Shown here piece after piece: positions 23,620-37,904 of a stretch of DNA of 64,000 nucleotides. Each line of letters begins with the position of its first letter. Position 1 is the first letter of the stretch. The notes under the pieces were generated by a model, which saw nothing but the letters and a program-made list of their open reading frames with translations, searched no databases and had not been told where the DNA came from. A program made the position numbers and the translations under genes. The DNA is from Daphnia pulex (lineage: Eukaryota; Arthropoda; Branchiopoda; Diplostraca; Daphniidae), in the NCBI RefSeq assembly GCF_021134715.1, contig NC_060025.1:7254001-7318000 (forward strand). Reading direction: 5' to 3'.

Positions 23620-26600
23620 ATGAGTATTACACGGACGCTTGTGTTCTTTGTGCTCTGTGTGGCAGCCAGCGAGCTGGCCACCAACATTGTAGCACTGAGC
23701 GAAGTTCCTTCGCATGGCCACTCCACCATCCAGTATGTGGACAATCCTGTCGGATCATCTCCTGGTGTTGTCACTTTGCCATCTGTAGTTCATCATGCCG
23801 AAGACAGATCAGGTAACAGATAGCGTCTAACAAATAATGCTTTACACCAGGAAATGTGAAAATGGGAATGTAGGAAGGAAGTCAACAGAACTTGGTGGTA
23901 GTCTAGAACACCACAAATAGTTCTGGGGGGCAAAACTTCCTCTTGGGAAACTTCAAAGCCCCTAAGACACCGTTGATTTGTTTCAAAATGAGCAATCACC
24001 ATGAATCAACTATTTCCTAAAGCTACTGCAACAAGGAAAAGTAGACCCTGACATTGGGAACCTATAACGTCAAGTTATCTTTGAAAGCGATCGATAGACG
24101 TGTTCAAACTTTTTCATAACAACAAATGCCACTGGGACGTTTATACTTATCCACGACATTTTTATCTAGGCCTAGCTGATGCTGTATCTTCTCCATCTGT
24201 ATCGACCGGTGATCACCCTGTAGATGGAGGCGTTCATCCTCCTGCCGATCCTGGAACTGCTGGTGGACACGGAGGAGGTCACGGAGAAGGCATCCACGTC
24301 TTCACAGCCGAGTTTGCTCGTGTCGAAATCCCTTTCATCATCTCACTATGGATTTTCTGCGCCAGTCTGGCAAAAATTGGTACGTATAATATTATATTTA
24401 AACAGTATATCGGTCGTCGTAGGTTTTTCATCCCCCAAAAAATTGGCTAATTAAGCACAGTAAACGCGTGTGTGGGATCTGCCGTCCTCGATTTCGTGAT
24501 TACCGGACGCGTGAGTCGTTACACGATAAACCTTTCACTGTGTGTACAGTGCATAGTGGCAGATGGTTGAATGACCTACAACTTTTCTCGCTCTCGTTCC
24601 CTGCATGACGTCATCAGGTTAACGTGAAGGCAGCAGCTCTCTTATTCCCGTTTGTTTTTTGTTTCTTTTTCAAACTTTTATTGAAAGAGTTGCCGATTCA
24701 GCGTAGGCACAAAGCACGACAGCAGCAGGAGGTTACCTCACAACCTTTCTTTTTTTCCCCTCCGGTTCCTTTTGTCCCCAAAAAGTCGTATAAATTAAGA
24801 TAACCTGACGTTACTTGTATATACCTGGACGTGATTCGCATATGTGTGAATAATTGGCTGTCGTCAAATTTGGTATTGGTACAATGCACTACTATTCGTG
24901 TACAGATTTTTCCTTCGTTCCATTTGGATAGGCAAACCGCTAATGGCGATATTTTAGGTGCTGCTGGGCGACATAACGAGTCCGCACCGAATAATAGGTA
25001 CATGAATAGGAAAAATCTTTTGGTAATTTTTATTTCCCCTCTCGGGTGGAAACTTTGAAATTGTAAGGCAAACAGGTCAAGGAAGACGAGAAACGAGTGA
25101 CAAAGTGAATGTGTGTGCCGAAATGGACGAGAAAGAAGAGAGAGGATTGTTATTATTATTATTATAAGGATTATTGCGGTGATGCACGGGAAGATAGGTC
25201 AAGAGGGGTCTTTTATTTTTATGGTAATCACAGCCTTATTCATAGAAGCCACGTCTCGTGAGAAACGGAAAAATATCTAAAAAGATATGGCACCTGAGGT
25301 AGGTGCGGAACTGAGGCTCGGATTTTTGCAAGTCATCCGGCGTCAAGGGTGGATTCCGCCTAGTGAGCACTTCTTCGTGACCCGTCAACTATTTTCGGTT
25401 CCATTCTCTTTCTTTCGCGTGCGACGCAAGTGAACCAAAATAAAAAAAGTTGCCATGTTTTATTTTTCCTTTCCCCAGAGAAAGTCGGTTGACATCTAGG
25501 CGGATCGATGGTTAGGAGCTGGTCCTAGAAGCTGACGTCCGGATTCGTTTTCTTCATTCCGCTTTTTCTCATTATTGAGTCGTTACACGGATTGACAGAT
25601 GAAAAATTCAACCTGCCCTTTCTGTTTTATGGCCCTGGTGCGGAACACCTTGCGAATCCGACAATCGATCCGTTAGACGCATTTCGCTCCTTAAGGCCAC
25701 GGGGGGAAACACATAAATAAATGAGTTTTTTTTTGCTACAATTACTACCGAACGAGCCGGATCGAGCCGGTTTATTCATCCTCGTTATTTTCCTTTACAG
25801 ACAATGGAGGAAAGAAAAGGCCTTGGCTTACGTGTGTGTGTTTTGCGGACCGCACAAACGGGAGACCGCACGTTTTTTTTAGAAAGATTATGGCCGTATT
25901 GCTTTTTCGGTTATTGACGAAAAAGTAAGTCAGCCACAAAGAGAAATGAGACACTAGGAGGGGGTTAGTTTTATTTTTATTTTTTGGGTAAAGATCGTAG
26001 GTATACTCTGAGGGGAAAAAGAGAAATTGTTGTCGTACATCGTTTTCAGCTAATACAACCAAATGAGGCTTGAGCACCTACCACATCACGGATCTTGGGG
26101 GAAAAAAAAGAAACTGTTTTCTCTTTTTATATTCGAATCAGGGAAATCCGGTGTTGCGTTATTCCCCCCCGTCTCCTTATTTGATTGGAAGATGGTACAT
26201 ATCCAAGGTCCCTTTGGAGCAGGTTGAAACATTGACGTTCGTACGGTATCCACCCGAGCCATTGCAAAACTGTTCTTGGAAATTGTACACTTTTTCTTCT
26301 TCTCTGACGTTCTTCCTGATCTTCCTCGCAATCCTGTTCTCCTTCAAATACCAGCAGACGTCGTTAATCACGAGCCCTGCGTTTACCGGAAAATCGACAA
26401 AAAACAGGACCGGTTTAAATGACTAAGACAAAAAAAGATACTATATAATTCCGACCTTGATTATTATTATGTCCTTTCTCTCTCTTTTTTGAGTTGGAAA
26501 CGAGATGCGCGTGTTTCGGCCTCTCCTTTTCCGCATTACACATGTTAGTTGTCGTACCACTGCGTGCCAGGTTTCTTTTTTATCCTTCGTTTGAAATACC

Positions 26601-29600
26601 GGCGCTAAAAAAGAAACAACAACAGCAGCAGCATACCTTTCTAAAATATAATGATTCATCTATTGCAAATCATTTCCTGGTTTGTTGATAAAATTCTCTT
26701 CGTTTGGTAATGAATGTTTAAATTTTTTTTTGAATGAATTTCCTGTTGCAAGGTTTCCACATGGCGCCAAAATTATCTTCAATCTTTCCTGAATCCTGTC
26801 TTCTCATCGTGGTCGGGATCGTCATCGGCCTGCTGCTCTTCCACACCAACAGCGCCGGCGTTTCGCCATTAACACCGACGACCTTCTTCTTTTACATGCT
26901 GCCTCCCATCATTCTCGACGCCGGATATTTTATGCCCAATCGACTCTTTTTCGACCACCTGGGGACTATTCTCCTTTTCGCCGTTCTGGGCACCATCTGG
27001 AACACTGTCTCTATCGGTAATTATTAGAGCATTGCCGAATCCCCTAGCTGTACTAGAGTATTGTTCTGGCTATACGCTCACTTTCACTCAATTTCGTTTG
27101 TTTATGACGACAGGCCTGGCTCTCTGGGGTGTTGGTCAGACTGGCCTTTATGGCTTCGACTTGCCATTGCTCGATACGTTCCTATTTTCTGCCCTCATCT
27201 CGGCTGTCGACCCGGTCGCTGTGCTCGCCGTCTTCGAGGAAATCCACGTCAATGAAATTCTCTACATTGTTGTCTTTGGCGAGTCTCTGCTTAATGACGC
27301 CGTCACTGTCGTAAGTATCACTTTCAAGTACACACACACATCTTTTTTTTTTTGGGTTCAATATTAGGGACGAGGAAAATTGTGGGAATTAGAGCGCGGA
27401 ATTCAGTACAGAATTGTAGTATCGCATGTGAATCGAGAGAACACAATGAAAAAGCAGCGAGAAAACGGTTGGATGAAATTGTTTCTTTCTTTCTCTCTTT
27501 CCCGGCTTTGGTCTGTCTGTGCCAATTTTAGGTTTTATACAACATGTTCGACGCCTACGTCGGCATGGGCCAAGAAAACATCAAATACACCGACATTTTG
27601 TCTGGTTTCGCCTCCTTTATTGTGGTGGCGATTGGCGGTACTCTTATTGGCATCATTTGGGGCTTCCTCACGGGTTTCGTCACCCGTTTTACCAACCACG
27701 TTCGCGTCATCGAGCCCATCTTCATTTTCGTGATGAGCTATTTGGCTTACTTGAACGCTGAAATCTTCCACATGTCTGGCATTCTAGCGTGAGTAGACAC
27801 ATTTTTATTTTGCGGTTTATAGCCTCCACGGTGTTGTGATTGTAACCTTCTTTGTTCCCGTCTCGGATGATGCAGAATCACATTTTGCGGCATCACTATG
27901 AAGAATTATGTTGAAGGCAACATATCTCCCAAATCGCACACAACCATCAAGTACGCCATGAAGATGCTGAGCAGCAGCTCGGAGACCATCATCTTCATGT
28001 TCTTGGGTGTTAATACCGTCAATGACCAACACGACTGGAACACGGCCTTCATCTTGCTGACGATTCTCTTTTGTTCAGTCTTCCGAGCGATTGGTAACCT
28101 CGACACTATATGGTTTTTTTCTTTCATTGGATTTTTATCTTTTTCTAAACGCTTCGTGATTTCCAGGTTGCATCGTTCTGACGGAGGTGGCCAATCGTTT
28201 CCGTTTGCATAAATTAAATCACGTTGAAAAGTTCGTCATGTCGTACGGAGGATTGCGTGGGGCTGTAGCCTTCGCTCTGGTCCTGCTCGTCGACCCAAAC
28301 AAGGTCAAGAAGCAGCCGCTTTTCGTCACGGCCACAATCTCCGTTGTTTACTTCACGGTCTTCTTCCAGGTATGAGAAGATTAGAATCAGTTACTGAGAA
28401 CCCCGTTATTAAAAACCCCCAAAATACATTTTTTTTTCTGATTCAACTCACAGGGAATCACCATCAAACCCTTGGTCAAATATCTCAAAGTGAAACGAGC
28501 CAACAAGTTTGAAAAGACCATGAATGAACGATTGCACGAGAAGGTGATAGTGACTTGAGTTGCATAATGCATGCGCCTTTGAGGTTATTTAATATTTTTA
28601 TTTGGTTATTTATTCTGTAGCTCGTGGATTACACCATGGCTGGAATGGAAGATATTCTCGGCCATACAGGAAACTTGAAGATCCGTGATAAGTACGTATT
28701 AGATTTCCAGCCCACGTATAGGCTTACGGCTAAACGAGGTACTTACGAATTCTACGACAGGTTTAAACAGATCGATAATAAATACATCCGGCCGTGTCTG
28801 ATCCGAGAGCATGCCGCTCACGAACCCAAAATTTTGGAGACTTACTCAAAACTGACTATGCGTGATGCTATGGATTTTATGCGGCGCAATGCAACTTCTT
28901 CCAATTTGACGGGCGGCAACTCTGAATCGATGGCCGTCCTCTTCCGTAATTATACCGCAAACAATTTGAACGGCAGGTAACGATTTGTCTGTTTAAAAAA
29001 CAACTGCAGTTGCAGATTGAGAGATATTAAAATGTTGTAAATTTTCACGTTTCAAGTGCAAGCATGGCTCAAATGGATAACGGATGGAATTTGGACATTG
29101 GAGAGTTGGCGTACAGCCCATCGGCTCGCGACCTTTCAGACGCCAAAGTCCACCATATGCTCTCGGAAGAGTTATGGAAGCCGTATCGAAGGGTAAGTCT
29201 TTTTTCTTTTGTTTTTATTTCACGTGGGCGAATCGAACGCATACCTTGGAACGTGATTTCCGTGTGATGATTCAGAGTTCCCGCCGGCTCAGCTACTCAC
29301 GTCACGCCGTGAATGACCACGACCTGTCATCGTCCCATCACGTTAATCACAATATGCATATGCACATCCGGCGGATGGTCAGTGAGACTGTACGCAAGCA
29401 GCATTCCAAACGTGTTAAACGCCACCGGGTATGAACAATCACAGTCCAAAACAAAGACATTTCAAGGTTTTTTATAGGCAACTCACGATTTTTCTTTCGT
29501 CATCAAGGATCCGCATGCAAACGGAAGTGGAGAAGGCGGGTCCCGGAATGGCACAAAGTCTGTCTCGTTCAAACCGCTCAAAGAAAACGGTCTGGAAAAG

Positions 29601-31627
29601 AAGTTACACGATGGTAAATTTTTCTTTTGTCCTTTTTGTTTGTTTTACTACTTACATAATTTAATAATGTCTGCCAAGCCGATGGAAGCACCGTACACTG
29701 AGACGTGTTTCATGTACTTAGTCTTTTGGCCGCGCATTTTTCCGTCCATGTGCTGTTTAGTAATTTGCATGTTTGACTTGGCTAGATTATTTGCACGCGG
29801 TAATCAAAGAGGTATCCGAAGCGGAGGAGAGGAATACTTCATTGGACGATGTTGGAGCACAAGCCGCTGGAAGCTCTGAAGATCTGGATGGCGATGGTGC
29901 TGGGATTACCTTCATCGCACGAAAAGCGTCTAGTAAGTGGATTGTTCTTCTACGGGTTGAATTTATAGGAGGGTAGTTGTAGTATCATAGACTAGTTTTA
30001 TAAGGAAACACATGTCAATTATTCCCAAACAAAATGGCGTATAGTCGATCCAGTACTGTACAGCTACGAGTCGGCTATGGCCGAATTGATTAACAATCAA
30101 CAAATGGCACTGGCTGGTTTGCTGGCCGCCAGCGCCCTGGCCCATTTGCCAGTTCAACCGGAATTGTCACCCATCAGGTCGCCTGACCTGCCGCAATCAT
30201 CAGAAACTCCTCGTGGAAAACGACTTGAAGTCGATGGTAAAGGTGCCATTAAAAAATCACCTGCAGCGCCATCACGTCAAATTCCCAGCAAATCTAAACC
30301 CATTCTCGGCTATGCCGAACCGGCCACCGGAATCCCGTCGGCCGTGCTGGAGCAGGCGAGACTCCAGCAGCATCGATTGCGCTTCCTGTTGGAGAGACAG
30401 AGACAATCGCTGAAACGCGTCATTTCACTCGGTAAAAGCGAAACTTAAGAGAGAGGAAGAAGATAAGAAACGGCTAATAACGGATCAGGTGGAGGAGGAC
30501 GACGGTGGCATTATTAATACGGATATTATATAACATGGACCCATGACGCATTGATATATAAACAAAAATGTATAACTCCTAAAGTCAAATTCGGGCGACT
30601 AGAAATCCCATAACACTTTTGACTGGCTCATCCAACGATTGCGTCTTTTCTTTTTAACCACCAAACCAAACAGTTCTGCGGGCGCCGAAGGATACATCGA
30701 GACTTTCGCCGTACAATATGCGACGGGGCTCCCGTTCGCCAACGGGTTTTCCAGACTCCTCTTGGGGAGGTGAAGGTCAGGGCTCATCTGCGGGTGTTGT
30801 TGTTGTTGTTGCGCACATTAATTGCCTTCGTTTGACTTATTATTTTATTTCTCTCTCTCTTCTCTCCTCTCTCTCTTCTTATATTACTGTGTGACGCACC
30901 ATCGAACAGTATTCTTTTTGATCGGGTTACGGTGTCACGTTTTGTTTCCATTTGATTTCAACTCGCTTCACTGAAATGGCTTATCCGTTATGTTGTTTCT
31001 TTTTTGTTTTTGGCTGCTGAAAACGACTGATTAGTCTTTGCTCAGTCATTCTGGTCATCTATCGCGACTCTCTTATTATTTTCTTCGTCGGTTGTGGTTT
31101 GCATGTTTACTGGTTGGACTTCTTTAATTTTTCCATGTTCATGGCATTGTTCCGGTAGACATACTAAAAATGATAATGTTAAATTAATTAGGGGAAGCTC
31201 ATCCGTCTACACCGACGGCCGCCGAAATGCAGCTTCCATGGAAGCGTGACGACGCCGATGACATGTCCACGTTTGCCATCAAGCAGAGCGAATTTCCGCT
31301 TTGGGTAGACAACAAAGAGTACAACAACTACTACTCGCCTACCAACACTTTCTTAGGTATAGCGTCGACGTGTGATATTTGTTGAGGCCTCTGTGGTTCA
31401 CGTTGACTTGTTTTGTGTTTTTTGCAGGAGAGCTGGACAAGAAGAAATCGCAACACCCGTCGGTCATAGATATTTTTACTAGGGAGCATCGCACGGCGGA
31501 TTTGTCGGAGCGTGGCGAAAACACCCTGTCACCTCCGACTTCTTTTGACGTCACGGTGACCATACCGGAGGAAATCTCCAAAGAAGACGAAGAAGCCGAG
31601 GCGAATCAGAAAACATTTACAAAATGA
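23620..31627 (+). CDS. NHE3: NHE3-like sodium/hydrogen exchanger (SLC9 family, 1093 aa)
   Basis: Sixteen coding exons, all with GT-AG sites and matching phases: 23620-23812, 24170-24379, 26753-27016, 27114-27310, 27532-27788, 27876-28093, 28167-28369, 28454-28543, 28621-28976, 29057-29192, 29276-29428, 29508-29613, 29786-29932, 30045-30431, 31192-31356, 31428-31627. The protein starts with a signal peptide ([16 protein letters not shown]) and a Gly/His-rich extracellular stretch. The SLC9 transport domain follows, with [29 protein letters not shown] (ion-binding region) and [13 protein letters not shown] near residue 475. The 550-residue cytoplasmic tail has WKPYRR and basic segments like the regulatory tail of NHE3. 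It exchanges Na+ for H+ at the plasma membrane of epithelial cells. The order of motifs favours the NHE2/3 subgroup over NHE1. The tail may also end early by read-through at 30448 (see separate entry). Confidence 0.93.
24380..26752. other. Long NHE intron 2, no gene seen
   Basis: 2.4-kb intron between the exon ending AAAATTG and the exon starting GTTTCCACATGG. It contains pyrimidine tracts and short tandem runs such as (ATT)n near 25149-25164 but no supported coding exon on either strand. Confidence 0.6.
30432..30448 (+). other. NHE3: Alternative short C-terminus of the NHE gene by intron retention
   Basis: If the donor at 30432 (TCACTCG|GTAAAAG) is not used, the frame continues for five more codons, ending KSET and TAA at 30446-30448. 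The spliced form adds 121 residues from exons 31192-31356 and 31428-31627. Both ends are open and in phase. Confidence 0.4.
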
Positions 31628-32884
31628 CAAAAATTGCCATGCCTAAATTAGGAAGAGATCAACGAAGAGTCTCTATTTGTTTATATAATCTTAACAGTTT
31701 TTTCTTCCATTCATTTAACGTTTGACACAAAAAAAGAAGAAGAAGACTAGGAATGGAACGGAAAATTCCTCTCATTCTCTGATTAATAGCCCTTCTTTTC
31801 CCCCCATCTGATCCTTGATCTGCCTTGAATGAGTGCATTAGTTCTTATTAATGATTTGTGACAAGTCACTTCTTCTTTGTTATATTCAAAAGAGTGAACA
31901 TGGGAAATAAGCCTATATTGTTTGTATTGCGGTTTAAGGGTTGTGACCGAAAGTACTGTCTTGATTTTCAAAACACATCAGCGCAAAATAAGCTTCCCGG
32001 AATTTCTCATCAGTCGTTTTATTTTTTCTTTCTTTAGAAATCTCATTTTCTATTCATTTTCTGAAATGCAGAAGCCACAATGTATTCGCATAGAATTTTT
32101 TAAACGTACACATTCCCTTCTCCTATCCCCTCCCAATTTATATTTTTGTCCGATTCTTTAACACCGTTCTCTGCCAGATTCGAATGACTAATTCTCATCC
32201 ATTCGTGTGCCCAATTTAGATTTCCTGTAAAGTTACTGGCCTTCGCATTTGATTTATTACGTAGTTGGTAGTTGATGAGGTGTGAGACTCCATGGAAAGA
32301 GTTTTGATCCGCACACATAAAATCTTCTCAGCTGATGCAGCTACGTTCTTCCTTATAGTTGAGAAAAAATAAAAGTGATTCCTTAAGCTGTCTTGGTATA
32401 ATATTGATAAAAGACAACAAGAAAAGCGCAAAACCAGAGCTATGGAGAAATCCCTTCGAAACTTAGGATGATTTCGTACGTTTGCTATTTCCCTATTTGC
32501 TTGTGTTTTGGGGGGGGGGAAACATTTGACGGCTACTTGTGTGAATAGTAATAAAAAATATCCCGTTATTGACACCAATTAGGCAATTACCGTTTATCGG
32601 CTTAACGGTTTCCGCGTTCGATGATTCGCGAATTGCGTTTTTTCGATTTTCCTAGTAGTAGTTAGAACAGTCTTCTTTGGTTGTTTTCTAGCAGACGAAC
32701 TTTGTTTGACACATTTTCAATTTTTCGTGACCGCAAAGACCTAACTGGACTTGCACGTGTTCTTTCATTGGTTTGTTTCACGACTCGAATAGCAAGAATT
32801 CGGGTCATAAAAATTTGTTATCTGTGATAGACAAGCAATCTTTCCAACACAGAAATATCTTTTTGTGTTCATTATAATATCAAC
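31628..32884. other. Spacer between NHE and TRMT2A
   Basis: Holds the NHE 3' UTR (candidate AATAAA at 32368-32373, rather distal) and the promoter and 5' UTR of TRMT2A. No coding exon is supported; the minus-strand frame at 32216-32578 has no splice partner. Confidence 0.55.
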
Positions 32885-35149
32885 ATGGAAGTGGAGAATG
32901 TAATTATCAAGGAGGAGAAATCAGAGTTGGTGGATGAAAATTTATCTGCAGAACCAGAGTCAAATTGCAGTTCAAATAATCAAGAAGTAACACCTTCAGA
33001 TGCAGTAAAACTTGAGAACAATGAAAATACATCAATTGAACCAGAATTAAATCCCCAACAAGATCAAGAAAATGGTGAAAATGGTGGAAGTGATGTAAAC
33101 TTGGATCCTTATGCTTATCTGAATCGTCCAGAGTTTTGTTCTGAAAACTTTAAAATTGAAATCATGAATCTACCAAAGTACTATGGTGCTGGGGTAAGAT
33201 TTTAAAACTGCATAATGTCTACATCTTAGAATAGTCTTTAATTTATAATTTTCTTAATAGCACTTGAAAAAGTTTCTCCAAAGGCAAGATATAAACGCAA
33301 ACAAAATGAAACTGATGAAAGGATATGTGTTTGCCTCTTTTCGCAATGAAGAAGAACGAGATAAGGCCATGGAAAAATTGAAAGGCATTGTGTATAAAGG
33401 AAACACTCTGGATGTTAAGGTATGTGTCATTATTGTGTCCTTCTCAATCTTTAATTTGATCTGTTCAAAATTTGTTTTGTCAATCTTTGTAGTTGGCAAA
33501 GCCTATGCAGGATCCTCTCATAAAGAAAAGGAAAGCTGAGGCTGAAGCTGAAGTTGATGGAGAGAAAAAAGCTAGAAAAGAACTGAAGACTGAGACACTT
33601 ACAATCACTGAGCAAATCACAAAGAAAACAGTACCTTATGCTGGCAAGCCATATTCAGAACAGCTTTCACTAAAGAAACAAGACATGCTAACTGTTTTAA
33701 AGAAACTGACGAAAGAAGTTCGAAATGCACATCAGAAAGCAGGACATTTCATCCAGAGCAAAAAGGTTGCACACGGTGCGATTTGTGAATTCACCGAAAT
33801 GATCCCGTCGCCAGTCAGTGAAAAATACAGGAACAAGTGTGAATTTACTGTTGGTAATTAAACAGTGTAAATACTTTTAACAGCTGTGAACATGTAATAC
33901 CATCAATTATTTCTATAGGTGTGAACCCAGAAACCGATGAAATTACTTTGGGATTTCGAATAAGCACGTATAAAGAAGGTTCCTATGCTGTTGGACCCGT
34001 TTCCCATTTAGCGTTCATCTCCGACGCGATGAGAGAAACTGTTCGAGTGTTTGAAGAATATTTTAGGGCTTCAGGTCGCAAGCCTTACAATCCTGAAGAT
34101 CACTCAGGCTTCTGGCGACAAGTTCTTGTTCGCACTAATTTGGCTGGAGAAGTTTTAGCCGTTGTTCAGGTGCATCCACAAAATCTATCGACCGAAGAGT
34201 TGGATTCGGTCAAGAGCGAATTGAAAAAAGTTGCGGAAGCCAACAAGATTATTTCTCTCTATTTTGAAGCCGTTGGACCGAAAAAGTCGGGGGAGGATTC
34301 ACCACCCGAGCATATAATGGGCAGCACTCACTTGGTTGAAAAATTATGTGGCCTCGAGTTCTCAATTTCTCCACTTGCTTTCTTTCAGGTTCTTAAAAGT
34401 AAAACAGTTTGTCTCTTTTTCCATTCAACTACAATAATTGCAATTTTAGGTAAACACATTGGCTGCTGAAGTTCTTTTCAACAAAATAGCTGAAATTGCA
34501 GAGATAGACAGTAACACCAATATCCTCGACGTGTGTTGCGGTACAGGAACTATTGGCCTATCACTAGCAAAGGTAGGAATCTAATATTTAGAATACTGAC
34601 ATGTTATTAAAATGTTTGACTGTTTGTTCAGAAATGTCGTCGCGTGTACGGCGTAGAATTGGTAGAAAGTGCAGTTGAGGACGCAAAAAGTAATGCTTCA
34701 AAGAATGGCATTACGAATTGTGTATTCGTTGCTGGAAAAGCAGAAGATGAAGTAAATAATCTGATAGATAGCATAAAGCAAAAGGATTTGGAAGAAGGTG
34801 TTGAAGGTGGCAAGATCGTGGCAATTTTGGATCCTCCCCGAGCTGGACTACGTATTATTTTACTTTTACTTCATGCATCGCCATGGGTGTTTTCGTAATT
34901 CCATTGTTTTCTTCTTTAGATAAGAAATGCTGTCAATTACTGCGCAGTGCTGAACGCATAGAAAGATTAATCTACATTTCGTGTAATGCTCAGGCAGCGA
35001 TGAAATCTTTTATCGACTTGTGCCGTGCTCAATCTAATGCGTATGGCGGGATTCCTTTCATTCCTGTCAAAGCTATGGCGGTCGACCTGTTCCCGGATAC
35101 GCCACACTGTGAATTTATTTTGGTTTTGGAGCGTTATCGACCCACATAA
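32885..35149 (+). CDS. TRMT2A: tRNA (uracil-5-)-methyltransferase TRMT2A homologue (623 aa)
   Basis: Seven exons with matched phases: 32885-33193, 33261-33419, 33493-33853, 33919-34388, 34450-34572, 34632-34851, 34920-35149. The enzyme makes 5-methyluridine at position 54 (T-loop) of cytosolic tRNA using S-adenosylmethionine. An acidic N-terminus is followed by an RRM-like domain (about residues 88-158, with GYVFASFRNEEERDKAM) and the TrmA/RumA methyltransferase fold. The SAM-binding motif is LDVCCGTGTIGLSL (about 458-472), then DPPRAGL (about 541-547). The catalytic Cys lies in IYISCN (about 565). All key motifs are intact and the length is near that of the human enzyme. Start chosen at ATG 32885 (AACATGG), the first in-frame ATG. 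Confidence 0.95.
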
Positions 35150-35380
35150 AAATGTGGATGGGTAAATACAACAATTGCAATTTAAGACAATCCGAACGTA
35201 TAATTATTTGAAAAGTTAAAATTTACATTTAAAAAATAATATTTATACAGTAAAAGACTAGACGGGCGACTTTAATGAGTAAACCCATTCCTAATTAACA
35301 CATAGAGCTATATGATAATGCTATCACCATTGAGTCGAATCCATTTAAATAGAAAATTTGTAGAGAATGCAGTAAATATC

Positions 35381-37904
35381 TCATTCCATTTTGAGTGGTA
35401 TTTTCACTGTAGCTGCTCCTAAACCGAGGCGACGTACTTGCATCGCTTGGGCACAGTGCCAACGGTTGGTACGAGGATTGAATTTTTCGACGGTATTAAG
35501 TAGATGAATGCCATCACATCCGCCGATAACATAGATCCTACCATTCCATACAGTTGTACCGAAAGAGCTACGCGCCACACTCATCGGAGTAAGTAAAGTC
35601 CATTGGTTGGTGAGGGGATTGTACCGTTCCATGGAACGCAGCCAAGAGATTCCGTTAAATCCCCCGATTGCGTAGAGGAAAGAGCCCACAGTAACTACTC
35701 CGCAATACGCCCTAGCTTCGTGCATCGGTGCTATTGGGATCCAGCGCTGTAGAGCAGGATCGTAGCATTCGACGGATGACAGAAATTGTTCATCTGCATG
35801 TTGTTTTCCACCTGAAACGAGAATAGATATTATTAGTGAAGTTTCTTTAAAACAAATCTTATTGTGACTTGTTACCAAGCCCTCCAACCGCATACAACAA
35901 GCAATTGAGTGATGTAACGCCATGATGAACGCGATGCAATTGCATGGGAGGAAGGGCTTCCCATAGGTTAAAACGTTCCTCATATACCTTAAGTCAACAC
36001 AATTTTTGTAAACAAGGTGATTAAACAGAGGGGAAAAATGTTCTTACCCAAGCGCGTTTTTCAATGCCTTGGTCACTTCGGCCACCAATTACACACAGAA
36101 CTTGATTGGGAAGAGCAGCTCCGCTCCCGTGAATGCCAATAGGTAAAGAAGCAAGAGAGATCCACTCATTTGATTGCACGCTATAAAACTCACAAGAATC
36201 AATGAGTTTTCCTCCGCAAATTCCACCTAAACAACTTTGTTAGATTATTCCGTAATAATGAAGAAGATATTCAGAAAAACAATACCACACCAATAACAAA
36301 GATAGTATAGTCAGCACTGCAAAAGGCAGGAAAAATCCTTTGCGTCCGCATGGGTGGCATTACTTGAGTAGGATTCGGGATTCCTGAAAGGGCTACTGCT
36401 GTTGGAATAGAGCATCGCCATCCATCGTAGCCTAGCGTGTAGCATTCCATAGAGTTCAAAACAAAGCCACTGGATTCTCCCCCCAAAGCAACGATTACCT
36501 ACAATATATTTTGGTTAGTAGACTGAACACGGAGAAATAAATAAATAAGTTAACTTCTTGTTCGTAGGAATGTCTAATTTTCTTGGAATGTGCGACTTGG
36601 TGTGATTGAGCTTTAGAGCAAGGACTGTCGCAGCGCTGCGAGAGAATTTTGTCAACGGCCATTTTAAAATCGCCACCAAGGACAACTGCATCATTCAATT
36701 GGAGTTGCTCAGATGTAAAACCCTTACAATCCATTCAAATATATGTTAAGTTAGGAAATTTACTTTAAAAAAATAAACAGTAAAATTTGTACCGAATCTC
36801 GAAGGCGTCTTAACAGAATTTCCGAATTCACAAATGAGAGGAGCTTTTCTGCGGGAACTTGCCAGACATCAATTTCGGACACAAGTGACTGAAGGAACTG
36901 TAATCTCTCACTTGGTTTATGTTCCACCCATTTCGTAATTGTCTGTAGAAAATTCTAAAAATCAACCACTCTGTATTTGCATACCTTGTTTAAACAAACC
37001 TCCAAAAGCTCTCCTTCTCCTGTTGTATTCAGCAGATGAGATTCGAGAATTCCTTTGAGCTCACTGAAAGGTAACTGGAGAAATTCTTCTTCCTGAACGA
37101 CATGGCGAAAATGTTCTAATGCATATCGCTTGGCGTTAACAGCAAGTTCCCTACAGTTGCGAGATTTCGCACTTAGGTAAATGCCGACACAATTGGAAGC
37201 ATTCATTTGTGAACGCAAATACTGACAGCAGAGGTTTTGCAAGGAATTTATTTGTAGGAAGTCAGCAGCAACAAGAAAATCACCCACATTATTTTCAGTT
37301 ATCTACAAGATTAAAAAAAAATTAATTTAGTAATTAACAAATATTGGCATAATCCCTAACATATACCTGAATTTCAGCTGTGTAAATGAAATTCAAAATC
37401 TGTCCAAGAATAGCAGAGTCAATGTCATGAAGAGTTATTTTGTTTTGTTTACTTTCAAGAAATTCATGGCTAGTTCCAGTACCAGAAAACATTGCCCTGA
37501 TGTTCCAATCAATTTTACAGTTAAGTCAAGTGCTTGACTATTGATTGCTAGAAGTTGCATATAACCGAAAATATGGTGACACAGCTGCAAGGACGACTCT
37601 TTGTGCTGGGTGTTCATCATTTCCAGTAATGAGGATGACATCACAAAGCAAGCCAGAAGTACGCAAGTAATTTAACCCATCCATCAAGACAGTAGGAAAT
37701 ACAGCATCTCTAAAATCCCAAACATCAGTCCCTTGGCCTCCATTGTCTTGATCACCACCTGTAAGAAAAAAATTATCAGTAAGCAAATTCACTTAAAATG
37801 TAATTATCTTTGGAATTTATACTTGAGTCAAATGAAGGATTTGCCTGTTGAACACTGAGGGAACATGCATTACAGTTTCTGATTCCCTGTTCATACCCAA
37901 GCAT
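35381..37904 (-). CDS. BTB-BACK-kelch protein (kelch-like family, 656 aa)
   Basis: Ten minus-strand exons: 37904-37823, 37758-37566, 37496-37367, 37302-36985, 36942-36793, 36722-36555, 36498-36291, 36226-36048, 35987-35876, 35811-35381. All join in phase to 656 residues. The BTB domain spans about residues 48-165 (LLCDVIL, SPYFRAMF, ILNFIYTAE). The BACK domain follows (about 170-275) with FLQLPFSELKGILES. About six kelch repeats occupy residue 330 to the end, recognised by YAIGGFNG, IYVIGGCDG and NRWHCAQAM. Kelch-like proteins are substrate adaptors of Cullin-3 ubiquitin ligases: BTB binds Cul3 and the kelch propeller binds the target. I cannot assign a specific KLHL orthologue. It runs tail-to-tail with TRMT2A with only 231 bases between the stop codons. 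Confidence 0.9.
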
